Of a stretch of 64,000 nucleotides of DNA, positions 26,425-35,106 are shown in pieces (the stretch's first letter is position 1; each line of letters begins with the position of its first letter). Source of the DNA: Muribaculaceae bacterium (lineage in GTDB: Bacteria > Bacteroidota > Bacteroidia > Bacteroidales > Muribaculaceae). A program made the translations under genes and the position numbers. The notes under the pieces were generated by a model. That model ran no database searches and was not told where the DNA came from. It saw only the letters and a program-made list of their open reading frames with translations. The stretch covers positions 1 through 64,000 of the forward strand of contig CAJSYI010000011.1 in the NCBI GenBank assembly GCA_910573745.1, read 5' to 3'.

Positions 26425-26504
26425 GAGTATGTTTACTTTTATTTGAAAGCTTATTATCGCACACTCCTATTTGTTAATACGGTTTAAAAGTAAACATACT
26501 CTAA
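26422..26504. mobile_element. Miniature inverted-repeat element (MITE-like)
   Basis: 18-bp terminal inverted repeats, perfect (26424-26441 and 26485-26502), with about 43 bases between. The outer ends GAGTATGTTTAC are flanked on both sides by TAA, which fits a 3-base target duplication; the left TAA is the stop codon of the DUF5103 gene. No coding capacity. Size and flank suggest a non-autonomous relative of an insertion sequence. It could also work as a terminator hairpin. Confidence 0.65.
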
Positions 26505-26600
26505 GATACAAATGCAAGCACCCTAAAAACTACCGCCTCGTCTCCCCAACGACAATTTGCTACCACTGCGCGCCTCATCGCGCAAAAAAACATAAATGGA

Positions 26601-27197
26601 ATGTTACAGATACAAGACACCCTCGTCTCCCTCGACCTTATAGAACGTTTCTTCTGTTGCGACCTCGACGCATGTCTCGGGGCTTGTTGCGTAGAGGGCG
26701 ATGCGGGAGCACCGCTGAATATTGAGGAAGTGGAACGCATCGAAGAATCGATGCCTGAGGCATGGGCCGACCTCACTCCTGCGGCAAAGGAAACCATCAA
26801 CGACCAAGGCGTGGCGTATGTGGACGAGGAAGGCGACCTCGTAACATCTATCGTAAACGGTCGCGACTGCGTGTTCTGCACCTACGCCCCGGGCGGAAAG
26901 ACGCTCTGCGCGCTTGAAAAGGCATACCGCGAAGGACGCACAAAATGGTGCAAACCGGCCTCATGCCGCCTTTATCCAGTCAGACTCAAGCAATACGACG
27001 GATTCACAGCCGTCAATCTTCACATATGGAAAATATGCAAGAGCGCGGAGACACATGGCCGCAAGCTTGGCATCAGGGCATATCAGTTTCTGAAAGACCC
27101 GCTTAGCGCACGTTTCGGAGAAAAATGGTATGAAGAGCTTTGCATCACCGCAGACGAATACCTCAGGCGATACGGAGAAAGGAACGATGCCAGTTAA
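26601..27197 (+). CDS. DUF3109 family cysteine-cluster protein
   Basis: 198 residues. The N-terminal FFCCDLDACLGACCVEG cluster and later cysteines (RDCVFCTYA, KTLCALE, WCKPASCRLYP) are typical of DUF3109 (YkgJ-related zinc or iron-sulfur-binding proteins). Function is unknown. The start MLQIQDTLVSLDLIERF agrees with other family members. A terminator lies about 100 bases downstream, but a separate -7 box lies between, so the terminator may belong to a small RNA. Confidence 0.85.
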   Translation: MLQIQDTLVSLDLIERFFCCDLDACLGACCVEGDAGAPLNIEEVERIEESMPEAWADLTPAAKETINDQGVAYVDEEGDLVTSIVNGRDCVFCTYAPGGKTLCALEKAYREGRTKWCKPASCRLYPVRLKQYDGFTAVNLHIWKICKSAETHGRKLGIRAYQFLKDPLSARFGEKWYEELCITADEYLRRYGERNDAS

Positions 27198-27240
27198 CTT
27201 GTTTTAACACAAAATCAAATGGATTTCACTGAATTTTACC

Positions 27241-27341
27241 TAACTTTGCATCGGAAAATTTTCAGAAAATCTAACATGTAAGAATTTAGTTAAGCTATCG
27301 TCCGGGAACAGATTGTGAAATCAGTTCCCGGGATTTTTTAT
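27241..27341 (+). ncRNA. Candidate small RNA ending in a strong terminator
   Basis: TAACTTTG at 27241-27248 fits a -7 box (no good -33 box). About 50 bases later comes an 8-bp hairpin (ccgggaac 27302-27309 / gttcccgg 27324-27331) with an inner gatt/aatc pair, followed by GATTTTTTATAT. Together they would give an RNA of roughly 85 bases. The same hairpin may simply terminate the DUF3109 transcript. Confidence 0.4.
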
Positions 27342-27372
27342 ATAAAGGAAATTCGCCATTTATCTCCTCTTA

Positions 27373-27404
27373 TTTGCGTCTCTCGACGGAATTGATTACC
27401 TTAG
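27373..27404 (+). promoter_or_regulatory. Cardiolipin synthase promoter
   Basis: TTTG (27373-27376), 20-base spacer, TACCTTAG (27397-27404; one mismatch to TAnnTTTG), 36 bases before the GTG start. Confidence 0.6.
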
Positions 27405-27440
27405 CGCAAAATTTCGAGTACGACACAAAGCAGGCTTGAT

Positions 27441-28883
27441 GTGAATGCATTATTAACCTCTTGGTCTTCGTGGGTGAACTGGCTCATACTCGCCGCATAC
27501 GTAATCACGATTGTGGCCTGCATCGTTGTGGTGCTCAGGGAAAACCGCAATCCCATACGCTCGCTCGCATGGGTCATAGCCCTGATTTTCCTCCCCGTGG
27601 CCGGACTCGTGTTCTATCTCTTCTTCGGCCGCAGCCTGAAAAGCATCAGGATGGTGTCCCGGCACAAAAAGCGCAAGCTGATGCGCGCCACCGCCACCCG
27701 TAACGTGAACCTCAACGAAACCGGCATATCTTCCGACAGAAGACAGCTCGTAGTCCTCTCCCACTCGCTTTCTAAGGCCAAATTCACCGTCAACAACAAA
27801 ATAGAGATATTCACACGCGGAGCCGACAAGTTCGAGGCTCTGAAAAGAGACCTCAGAAACGCAAAAAGCTCCATACTGCTACAATACTACATATTCGCCG
27901 ACGACAAACTCGGAAACGAAATAGCCGACATACTTATAGAGAAAGCCCGTCAGGGAGTGAAAGTAATGGTGATCTACGACCATGTGGGAAGCTTCTCCAC
28001 AAGGTCGCGTTTTTTCGGCCGCATGCGCGATGCCGGCGTGGACGTGCACCCGTTCTTCCGAGTTACTTTCCCCCAGCTCGCCAACCGCATCAATTGGCGC
28101 AACCACCGCAAGCTCGTCATCATAGACCGCGAAACGGGATACATCGGGGGAATGAACATCGCGGACAGATACACAGAGAAGACCGGGGGGAAGCCTGCAT
28201 GGCGGGACACTCATTTCCGTCTGCACGGCGACATAGTGGAATCCTTGATTCTGTCATTCGCCATAGACTGGTCGTTCATGGGCCAGCCACTGTCCTACGA
28301 CGACCCTTTGCCGAAATCCGCATCCATTGCCAACAATGTCGGGATGCAGCTCGTCTCCTCAGGCCCGGTGGACACTTGGGACAACCTTTCGCTATGTTTC
28401 CTCAAAGCCATATCATCAGCCAAAAAGTCGATATATCTCCAGACTCCTTATTTTCTCCCGACCGACGCGCTCCAGCATGCGCTCGAAGCCGCCGCGTTCG
28501 CAAAAGTAGACGTGAGAATCATGATCCCGAGGAAATGCGACTCCAAGCTCCTCCAGCTCGCATCATTCTCCTTTGTTACACAATGCCTGAAAGCCGGCAT
28601 AAAGGTCTACCTCTACAACCCTTGCATGCTCCACGCAAAGGCTTTGATAATCGATGAGGATCTGGTAGCGGTAGGCTCGACCAACTTCGACTTCCGCAGC
28701 TTTGAGAACAATTTCGAGACCACTCTCTTTGTCTACGACCGCGAAGTGAACCGGAAGATGCGCGACATTTTCTTCGACGACATAAGCCTCTCCACCAAGC
28801 TTACGTTCTCGCAATGGCATTCGCGCCCGGTGCTTCAACGCCTTTTCGAGTCTGTGGTCCGCCTCCTCTCCCCCATCCTCTGA
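27441..28883 (+). CDS. cls: Cardiolipin synthase (phospholipase D family)
   Basis: 480 residues from a GTG start. Two N-terminal membrane helices (about 10-32 and 42-62), then two PLD HKD motifs: NHRKLVIIDRE near 222, and HAKALIIDED near 398 followed by GSTNFDFRSFENNFE. This is the ClsA/ClsB-type architecture that condenses two phosphatidylglycerols to cardiolipin in the inner membrane. Convergent with the CotH gene, 13 bases apart. Confidence 0.93.
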   Translation: MNALLTSWSSWVNWLILAAYVITIVACIVVVLRENRNPIRSLAWVIALIFLPVAGLVFYLFFGRSLKSIRMVSRHKKRKLMRATATRNVNLNETGISSDRRQLVVLSHSLSKAKFTVNNKIEIFTRGADKFEALKRDLRNAKSSILLQYYIFADDKLGNEIADILIEKARQGVKVMVIYDHVGSFSTRSRFFGRMRDAGVDVHPFFRVTFPQLANRINWRNHRKLVIIDRETGYIGGMNIADRYTEKTGGKPAWRDTHFRLHGDIVESLILSFAIDWSFMGQPLSYDDPLPKSASIANNVGMQLVSSGPVDTWDNLSLCFLKAISSAKKSIYLQTPYFLPTDALQHALEAAAFAKVDVRIMIPRKCDSKLLQLASFSFVTQCLKAGIKVYLYNPCMLHAKALIIDEDLVAVGSTNFDFRSFENNFETTLFVYDREVNRKMRDIFFDDISLSTKLTFSQWHSRPVLQRLFESVVRLLSPIL

Positions 28884-28896
28884 CCGGCTGACCCGA

Positions 28897-30312
28897 CTAC
28901 TTGACCACGGTCTTCTTTCCGTTGATTATGTATATCCCTTTTCCAAGCCCGGAGACGGCTTCTGCCTCATCGGCATATTCACCTATGCAGATGCCTTGAA
29001 GATTGAAAACCTTCGTTGCAACGTCCGGCCGGCGGGCAGACACTACGTCCAGAGATGACTGAGGGCTTACAGGAAGATGGCGGTCAAACCAGTCGATATT
29101 CCGACGCAAAGCTTTCTTTATCCTGTCCGCCCTGAGCCGGGCGGTCTGCGACGGGTCTTCATTCCACCTTGCGCAATCGTTTGCCCATGCCTGCGCAAGC
29201 GGAAGAACCGTTTCGTCTATGTATCCGAATACCTCTGAAAGCCTGTTAGGATAAACCTCTCTCCAGACCTTTTCCACCGCCTCGCAGAAACTGTCATACT
29301 GTATAAGCTCCCCTATCCAGTGAGGTGTGAACCCATAATGCACCTTCATCCTGAAAGTGTAGTCGGTCTTTTCACGGTTGTAGCATACGAGATCCCATAT
29401 AGGCCCGGCAATCCACTTGGTGTCCGGCCCCTTGTCCTTATGGAGATAGAAGCTGCCGTGGAAACCGTCAGGATTGTCCATCACCTCCTGCAGGACGAAG
29501 AAACGTGCCATGCTTTCCACATCGAAATGCTCCTCCCAGTCGGTCGAGGTCTTGTCTGGCGAATACACCGCCGCATTGATGGACTTGAATTCTCGGGTGA
29601 GCCACTGCAGCTGCGCGTCCGACAAGTCTTCGGGAGAATGATACCTGAGTGTAAGGTTCCAACGGCTGTTCTCAGGAATGGTGATCTGGCATTCGTCCCT
29701 GTAGTTGTCTACTTCCACGAGCCATCCTCCCTCAATCAATGCCGGATCGGTCTCTTGATCCTTCTGTTCATATATGTTCACGCGGTTCTCGTCAATGCGG
29801 ATTGTCTCCGTCAGAAAATAGAGGCCTATATAGTCTCCGTTGAGAACAACCTCGACAGGACGGAAGTCAGGAGTCCAGGCCATGCCCATAATCCTGCCCA
29901 ACTGAAGCCCGGCCACGGTGTTCTCCGTCGGTTTGAGCAATGCCCAATGCTTGTTCTTGGGCATGCCCAGCAACTCAGTCTTATTACCCAGCTTTATCTT
30001 GTAAGGCTTCTTGGGACTCAACCATGAAGAATGCCCTCTTCCTCGTATCTGCATCGGCAAAGGTTCATCTTCCGAACCAATAAGCCCACCCTTTCCGTCT
30101 GCCGACTCAATCCAATACGAGGCGTCAAGATATTCGGTCTTCGAAACTACCGGTTCACGGTTCTCTGTCTCTATGTGCAACACGGGCAACGAACCCGACA
30201 CTGCCGCGGTGCCTTCAATTGGCTGCTCATTCGCGCTAAGATCATCCGTACAGGCCACAAATGCCAAAGCCATCACCATATAAGCCACTGTCCTAATCAT
30301 TATTCCTATCAT
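28897..30312 (-). CDS. CotH kinase-family lipoprotein with sorting-like C-terminal tail
   Basis: 471 residues. The N-terminal lipoprotein signal ends in AFVAC; either ATG 30312 or 30300 could start it. The CotH domain (about 80-400) includes IRGRGHSSWLSPKKPYKIKL, LYFLTETIRID and IWDLVCYNREK. Spore-coat CotH phosphorylates coat proteins; related bacterial lipoproteins are predicted atypical kinases of unknown target. The last 50 residues (VFNLQGICIGEY...GKGIYIINGKKTVVK) resemble a type A T9SS sorting domain, odd beside a lipobox. Confidence 0.8.
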   Translation of the reverse strand: MIGIMIRTVAYMVMALAFVACTDDLSANEQPIEGTAAVSGSLPVLHIETENREPVVSKTEYLDASYWIESADGKGGLIGSEDEPLPMQIRGRGHSSWLSPKKPYKIKLGNKTELLGMPKNKHWALLKPTENTVAGLQLGRIMGMAWTPDFRPVEVVLNGDYIGLYFLTETIRIDENRVNIYEQKDQETDPALIEGGWLVEVDNYRDECQITIPENSRWNLTLRYHSPEDLSDAQLQWLTREFKSINAAVYSPDKTSTDWEEHFDVESMARFFVLQEVMDNPDGFHGSFYLHKDKGPDTKWIAGPIWDLVCYNREKTDYTFRMKVHYGFTPHWIGELIQYDSFCEAVEKVWREVYPNRLSEVFGYIDETVLPLAQAWANDCARWNEDPSQTARLRADRIKKALRRNIDWFDRHLPVSPQSSLDVVSARRPDVATKVFNLQGICIGEYADEAEAVSGLGKGIYIINGKKTVVK

Positions 30313-30423
30313 TACTGAAAAAATAGTTGTTATAAGTATATGATGTAAAAAAACAGGAAATGCTGCACAGACACCCGGATTTTTCGCCTAAGCAGCTCCA
30401 AAAACCAATGTGCAGATAAGTCT

Positions 30424-30441
30424 AAGAGGCTGTCCGAAAGC
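30424..30441. repeat. Solo IS-end-like sequence
   Basis: TAAGAGGCTGTCCGAAAG resembles the TAA-flanked GAGGCTGTTTAAAA ends at 7553 and 63954. No matching inverted partner is visible nearby, so it may be a decayed relic or chance. Confidence 0.25.
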
Positions 30442-30500
30442 GTTGTCTGAATAATCTAAACATCCACAGATATGCGCACCCGTGCTAAAGAAGCCGATAA

Positions 30501-30539
30501 GAAAAAAGCAGACCGGGAGTGGAATCACTCTCGGCCTGC
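30501..30539 (-). terminator. Terminator of the ribosomal alpha operon (after rplQ)
   Basis: Minus-strand hairpin (gcaggccgagagtg / cactcccggtctgc with one mismatch, GATT-type loop) followed by TTTTTT, 23 bases after the rplQ stop. Confidence 0.85.
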
Positions 30540-30562
30540 CCGGTTTTATCGATTCGTGGGAT

Positions 30563-31033
30563 TTACTCTGTTGCAGGTGCCTCAGCTGTTGCTTCAGCCG
30601 CATCCGCGCTTTTCTTACGGCGCGAACGGCGGGTGGTCTTGGCCTTCTTGGTCTCTTTCTCACCAAGAAGCAACTCGTTGAAGTCAACAAGCTCGATCAT
30701 GCACATCTCGGCGTTGTCGCCAAGACGGTGGCCGGTCTTGAGGATGCGTGTATATCCGCCCGGACGGTCAGCGACCTTCTCGGCAATCACGCCGAAAAGT
30801 TCCTTCACGGCTTCCTTGTTCTGGAGATAGCTGAACACTAGACGTCGGTTCGGGGTATCATCCTTCTTCGAGCGGTTGATCAGAGGCTCGCAATACATGC
30901 GGAGCGCTTTCGCCTTAGCCAGAGTGGTGAAAATTCTCTTGTGCATGATAAGGGAAATCGTAAGGTTCGAAAGCAGAGCCTCGCGATGAGCTTTCTTGCG
31001 GCCAAGGTGGTTGAATTTTTTATTGTGTCTCAT
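30563..31033 (-). CDS. rplQ: Ribosomal protein L17
   Basis: 156 residues: [20 protein letters not shown] is the L17 start. The first 120 residues are the conserved core; the last 35 are a Lys/Ala/Glu-rich tail ([18 protein letters not shown]) typical of Bacteroidetes L17. Last gene of the supercluster, 5 bases after rpoA. Confidence 0.97.
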   Translation of the reverse strand: MRHNKKFNHLGRKKAHREALLSNLTISLIMHKRIFTTLAKAKALRMYCEPLINRSKKDDTPNRRLVFSYLQNKEAVKELFGVIAEKVADRPGGYTRILKTGHRLGDNAEMCMIELVDFNELLLGEKETKKAKTTRRSRRKKSADAAEATAEAPATE

Positions 31034-31038
31034 CGTTG

Positions 31039-32037
31039 TTATTCTTTGTCTAATTTATACTTTGAAATATCCATCCCAAAGGAGAGATTCAGGCTTTCCA
31101 ACAGGTTGTCGAGCTCAGTCAGCGACTTGCGTCCGAAATTGCGGAATTTCAAAAGGTCGTTCTTGTTGAACACCACAAGCTCGCCGAGCGTCTCCACCTC
31201 AGCGCTCTTGAGACAGTTGAGCGCCCTCACAGAAAGGGACATGTCGGTCAGCTTGCTTTTGAGAAGCTGCCGCATGTGAAGCACTTCCTCATCAAACTCG
31301 TCTTCATCCTGTTCGGCAGGCTGTTCGAGAGTCATCTTCTCGTCGCTGAACATCATGAAATGCTGTATAAGGATTTTTGAAGCCTCTTTCAACGCGTCTT
31401 TCGGGCTGATGGAGCCGTCGGTAGTAACCTCGAGGAGCAGCTTCTCGTAGTCGGTCTTCTGTTCGACACGGAAGTTGTCCACCGCATATTTCACGTTCTT
31501 GATCGGAGTATAGATCGAGTCGATGGCGATCACGCTCGGATCCGCACCTTCGAGAAGCTCTCGGTTCTCGTCGGCAGGAACCCAGCCTCGCCCGCTGTTG
31601 ATCGTGAATTCCAACTGAAAGTTTGCGGATGAATCCAGATGGCAGATCACCAGATCCGGATTCAACACCTCAAACCCGCTGAGCACTTTACCCAAGTCGC
31701 CGGCCTTGAACACATCAACTCCCGAAACGTTGACTACTGCCTTCTCTGTGTCGGTGTCTTCTACCGTTTGCTTGAACCGCACTTGCTTGAGGTTCAAGAT
31801 GATGTTCGTGACATCTTCCTTCACTCCGGGTATGGTGTCGAGCTCGTGGGCCACGCCGTCGATGCGTATCGAACAGATGGCAAAGCCCCCGAGAGAAGAC
31901 AGGAGGATGCGCCGGAGCGCGTTGCCTACCGTCTGGCCATATCCCGGTTCCAGAGGACGGAACTCGAATCTGCCGAACGAATTCGTCTCCTCCAGCATTA
32001 TAACCTTTTCGGGCTTCTGAAATGCTAAAATTGGCAT
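31039..32037 (-). CDS. rpoA: RNA polymerase alpha subunit
   Basis: 332 residues. The N-terminal dimerisation domain ([37 protein letters not shown]) is joined by an acidic linker (about 235-265) to the C-terminal DNA- and activator-binding domain, with [20 protein letters not shown] and [13 protein letters not shown]. Start at 32037 ([12 protein letters not shown]) matches other Bacteroidetes. Lies between rpsD and rplQ. Confidence 0.98.
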   Translation of the reverse strand: MPILAFQKPEKVIMLEETNSFGRFEFRPLEPGYGQTVGNALRRILLSSLGGFAICSIRIDGVAHELDTIPGVKEDVTNIILNLKQVRFKQTVEDTDTEKAVVNVSGVDVFKAGDLGKVLSGFEVLNPDLVICHLDSSANFQLEFTINSGRGWVPADENRELLEGADPSVIAIDSIYTPIKNVKYAVDNFRVEQKTDYEKLLLEVTTDGSISPKDALKEASKILIQHFMMFSDEKMTLEQPAEQDEDEFDEEVLHMRQLLKSKLTDMSLSVRALNCLKSAEVETLGELVVFNKNDLLKFRNFGRKSLTELDNLLESLNLSFGMDISKYKLDKE

Positions 32038-32053
32038 GGGTCTCTATCGTTTA

Positions 32054-32659
32054 TTATTTAGAATACAACTCTACTATCAACTGCTCCTTGATGTTCTCAG
32101 GAATGTCCTCGCGGGCAGGAAGATGGAGGTATTTTCCGCCCTTGATGCTTTCGTCCCACTCGATCCAAGGATACTTGCTGTGGTTGAAGCCTGCGAGACA
32201 GTCGGCAATCACTTCAAGCGACTTGGATTTTTCGCGCACTGCGACCACATCGCCGGGCTTCACGCGATAAGACGCGATGTTGACCACCTTGCCGTTGACA
32301 GTTATGTGTTTGTGAAGCACTATCTGGCGCGCTGCCGGACGTGTCGGCGCAATGCCAAGACGGTACACGATGTTGTCGAGACGGCTCTCGAGCAACTGGA
32401 GGAGCACCTCACCTGTGATGCCCTTCGTGCGGGCCGCCTTGTCGAACAGATTGCGGAACTGGCGTTCGAGCACTCCGTAAGTGTATTTGGCCTTCTGCTT
32501 CTCGCGGAGCTGCAAGCCATATTCCGAAGTCTTGCGGCGACGGTTCTGACCGTGCTGTCCCGGCGGATAGTTCTTCTTTGCCAAAACCTTGTCCTCGCCA
32601 TAGATGGCTTCCCCGAATTTACGGGCGATTTTTGTCTTTGGACCTGTATATCTTGCCAT
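32054..32659 (-). CDS. rpsD: Ribosomal protein S4
   Basis: 201 residues, [17 protein letters not shown] start, S4 RNA-binding domain with [21 protein letters not shown] and [14 protein letters not shown]4 nucleates 30S assembly and in E. coli and Bacillus represses its own mRNA. A 350-base folded spacer separates it from rpsK, unlike the short gap usually seen. Confidence 0.98.
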   Translation of the reverse strand: MARYTGPKTKIARKFGEAIYGEDKVLAKKNYPPGQHGQNRRRKTSEYGLQLREKQKAKYTYGVLERQFRNLFDKAARTKGITGEVLLQLLESRLDNIVYRLGIAPTRPAARQIVLHKHITVNGKVVNIASYRVKPGDVVAVREKSKSLEVIADCLAGFNHSKYPWIEWDESIKGGKYLHLPAREDIPENIKEQLIVELYSK

Positions 32660-33009
32660 TTTTGTTTTTTCGTTTTGAGCCTCTGTCTATTCGCAGCCTC
32701 AGGCCTCAGCCATTCTCCTTAGCGCAGCCGCGACCGTCTGAGAGGTAGGTGGTGGGATGCCCTCAAAGGGAATCCCGACGGTCTTTCGCTTTCAAAGCCT
32801 TGACTTCGCGGCCCGGCCTTACGTCTGACAGATGCTTTTTTGGTGTTTTGAATTTCTTTTGTCTTTCCCCGACGCCCTCAGGAGCATTACCCGTGCATTC
32901 GGGACAGCGGTTTGCCGCGTCCCAGCGTGCCACCAAATATGATTTCAGGCTCCTGAACAACCCGCCTGAGCGGACATCGACTGTCTGGGATCACAAATAT
33001 GAATCGATC
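32660..33009 (-). promoter_or_regulatory. Structured 350-base leader between rpsK and rpsD
   Basis: No gene. Two nested stem domains: (1) aggagc/gctcct (32881-32886 with 32950-32955) enclosing gggac-gcgg-tttg-ccgc-gtccc (32902-32924); (2) accgtc/gacggt (32733-32738 with 32777-32782) enclosing gggat-ccct-caa-aggg-atccc (32754-32776). S4 autoregulation through an mRNA structure is known in other phyla; a similar role here is inference. Confidence 0.5.
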
Positions 33010-33399
33010 TTACACTCTTCTGCGTTTCGGAGGACGGCAACCGTTGTGGGGCAGCGGAGTTACGTCTATTATCTCTGTAACTTCTATACCTGCGCCATGC
33101 ACTGTGCGGATTGCGGATTCGCGTCCGTTGCCGGGACCTTTCACGTAGGCCTTCACCTTGCGCAGACCAAGGTCGTATGCCACCTTCGCGCAGTCCTGCG
33201 CCGCCATCTGCGCTGCGTAGGGCGTGTTCTTCTTCGAGCCACGGAAGCCCATTTTACCCGCAGAAGACCACGAGATGACCTGACCCTCACTGTTGGCCAA
33301 GCAAACGATGATGTTATTGAAAGAGGAATGCACGTGGAGCTGACCGATAGCGTCAACTTTGACGTTTCTCTTTTTGGCTGCGACTGTCTTCTTTGCCAT
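33010..33399 (-). CDS. rpsK: Ribosomal protein S11
   Basis: 129 residues with [40 protein letters not shown] and the C-terminal [15 protein letters not shown], all standard for S11, which lines the 30S platform. 9 bases after rpsM. Confidence 0.98.
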   Translation of the reverse strand: MAKKTVAAKKRNVKVDAIGQLHVHSSFNNIIVCLANSEGQVISWSSAGKMGFRGSKKNTPYAAQMAAQDCAKVAYDLGLRKVKAYVKGPGNGRESAIRTVHGAGIEVTEIIDVTPLPHNGCRPPKRRRV

Positions 33400-33408
33400 A
33401 TTCTATTG

Positions 33409-33789
33409 TTATTTAGTAGCTTTCTTTTTGTTAGCGACTGTTTTCTTGCGTCCCTTGCGCGTGCGCGCATTGTTCTTGGTGCTCTGTCCGCGAACCGGAA
33501 GGCCGAGACGGTGGCGTATGCCACGGTAGCAGCCGATGTCCATAAGGCGCTTGATGTTGAGCTGGATTTCCGTACGGAGATCGCCCTCCACCTTGTAGTT
33601 GCTCTGGATCACTTCACGCACGGCGGCTGCCTGGTCGTCTGTCCAGTCCTTCACTTTGATGTCTTTGTCTACACCCGCCTTGGCCAGGATGGTGTTGGCG
33701 GCACTCCGGCCAATGCCGAAGATGTAGGTCAAGGCTATTTCACCTCTCTTGTTTTGCGGCAAATCTACGCCGACTATTCTTACTGCCAT
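33409..33789 (-). CDS. rpsM: Ribosomal protein S13
   Basis: 126 residues: [20 protein letters not shown], helix-turn motif [30 protein letters not shown], basic tail. S13 contacts the large subunit and P-site tRNA from the 30S head. Follows rpmJ. Confidence 0.98.
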   Translation of the reverse strand: MAVRIVGVDLPQNKRGEIALTYIFGIGRSAANTILAKAGVDKDIKVKDWTDDQAAAVREVIQSNYKVEGDLRTEIQLNIKRLMDIGCYRGIRHRLGLPVRGQSTKNNARTRKGRKKTVANKKKATK

Positions 33790-33831
33790 TTTCTGTCGTA
33801 AAAATTGTGTCTGTAGGATTTTCTTGCAGGA

Positions 33832-33948
33832 TTATCCTTGACGTTGTTTTAACTTCGGGTTTTTCTTGTTGATTACGTACAATCTTCCTTTTCTGCGCAC
33901 AATCTTGCTGTCGGCCGTGCGCTTCTTGATTGATGCTCTTACTTTCAT
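33832..33948 (-). CDS. rpmJ: Ribosomal protein L36 (zinc-free form)
   Basis: 38 residues, [20 protein letters not shown] ... NPKLKQRQG. The positions that hold the Cys/His zinc ligands in the C+ form are replaced ([16 protein letters not shown]), so this is the C- type. Between infA and rpsM as usual. Confidence 0.96.
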   Translation of the reverse strand: MKVRASIKKRTADSKIVRRKGRLYVINKKNPKLKQRQG

Positions 33949-33962
33949 ATCTGGTGTCTGTT

Positions 33963-34181
33963 TTATTTGTATCGGAAAGCTATTCTCCCCTTAGACAGGT
34001 CGTAGGGCGACATCTCGACCTTAACCTTGTCGCCGGGAAGTATCTTTATGTAGTGCATGCGCATCTTGCCCGAAATGTGGGCGGTGATCTCATGTCCGTT
34101 CTCAAGCTCTACCTTGAACATTGCATTGGACAATGCTTCAAGTATCACTCCGTCTTGCTCTATTGCAGCTTGTTTTGCCAT
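33963..34181 (-). CDS. infA: Translation initiation factor IF-1
   Basis: 72 residues, single OB fold: [53 protein letters not shown]-1 occupies the 30S A site during initiation. 14 bases before rpmJ in transcription order. Confidence 0.98.
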   Translation of the reverse strand: MAKQAAIEQDGVILEALSNAMFKVELENGHEITAHISGKMRMHYIKILPGDKVKVEMSPYDLSKGRIAFRYK

Positions 34182-34256
34182 TTTCCTCTTAGATTATGAC
34201 CTATTTGATTCCTTTGTTTTCCCTTTATAACCTTTTCAGGATATAAGAAACCGCGT

Positions 34257-35039
34257 TCAGACAAACCTGTCGCCCATTGCCTCCTTGATGTACTCGAAAG
34301 AAGTTAGGATGATCGGCTCGTCGCCACTGATGCATATCGTATGCTCGAAATGGGCAGACGGCTTGCGGTCGCGCGTCCGGCAAGTCCATCCGTCGTTGCC
34401 GATCGTGATGTTCTTGCTTCCCATATTGATCATAGGCTCCACCGCTATGCACATGCCGTCGCGAAGCACCGGCCCGATTCCCCTGCGCCCGAAATTGGGA
34501 ACTTCAGGAGACTCGTGCATCGACTTCCCGATGCCATGGCCGCACATTTCACGCACCACACTGTAGCCGCGACGCTCACAGTAGGTCTGCACCGCATTGC
34601 TGATGTCGCCGACACGCTTGCCGGCACATGCAGCCGCAATGCCTTTGTAAAGCGACTCCTTAGTGGTGGTCAGCAGCTTCATCACCGCCTCGTCCACTTC
34701 CCCCACAGGGAAAGTGTAGCAGCTGTCGCCATTGTAGCCGTCAAGCTCCACAACGAGGTCTGTGCCTACTATGTCTCCGTCCTCAAGAACGTAGTCCGAA
34801 GGAAAACCATGGACCACGACCTCATTGACCTCGATGCACAGCGTACCTGGAAAGCCTTGGTATCCGAGACACGAAGGGCGTCCGCCGTTGTCAAGGACGA
34901 ATTCCCTCGCTATCGCGTCAAGCTTACGGGTCGTGATGCCTGGCTTCACCCACCGCGCCACTTCACCGAGCGTGCGCGCCGTCAGGTCGCCTGCGGCACG
35001 CATCTTCTCGATTTCTTCTGCAGTTTTGAGATATATCAT
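34257..35039 (-). CDS. map: Methionine aminopeptidase, type I
   Basis: 260 residues with the pita-bread fold. Metal ligands are visible in DLVVELDGYNGDSCYTFPVG, GHGIGKSMHESP and EPMINMGS, and the usual histidine in EVVVHGFPSDY. It removes N-terminal Met from nascent proteins. Placed between secY and infA, the common Bacteroidetes order. Confidence 0.97.
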   Translation of the reverse strand: MIYLKTAEEIEKMRAAGDLTARTLGEVARWVKPGITTRKLDAIAREFVLDNGGRPSCLGYQGFPGTLCIEVNEVVVHGFPSDYVLEDGDIVGTDLVVELDGYNGDSCYTFPVGEVDEAVMKLLTTTKESLYKGIAAACAGKRVGDISNAVQTYCERRGYSVVREMCGHGIGKSMHESPEVPNFGRRGIGPVLRDGMCIAVEPMINMGSKNITIGNDGWTCRTRDRKPSAHFEHTICISGDEPIILTSFEYIKEAMGDRFV

Positions 35040-35106
35040 TTCTGAGAACTCCCGGTTGCTTGATTTCCTATTCCTGAATCTGTAAGACTATTTAGGGAAA
35101 CACTCA

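Noticed and set aside
32763..32960. 65-codon frame in the rpsK-rpsD spacer
   Set aside because: Runs across both stem domains, with no start signal or homology I recognise; RNA structure explains the sequence better.
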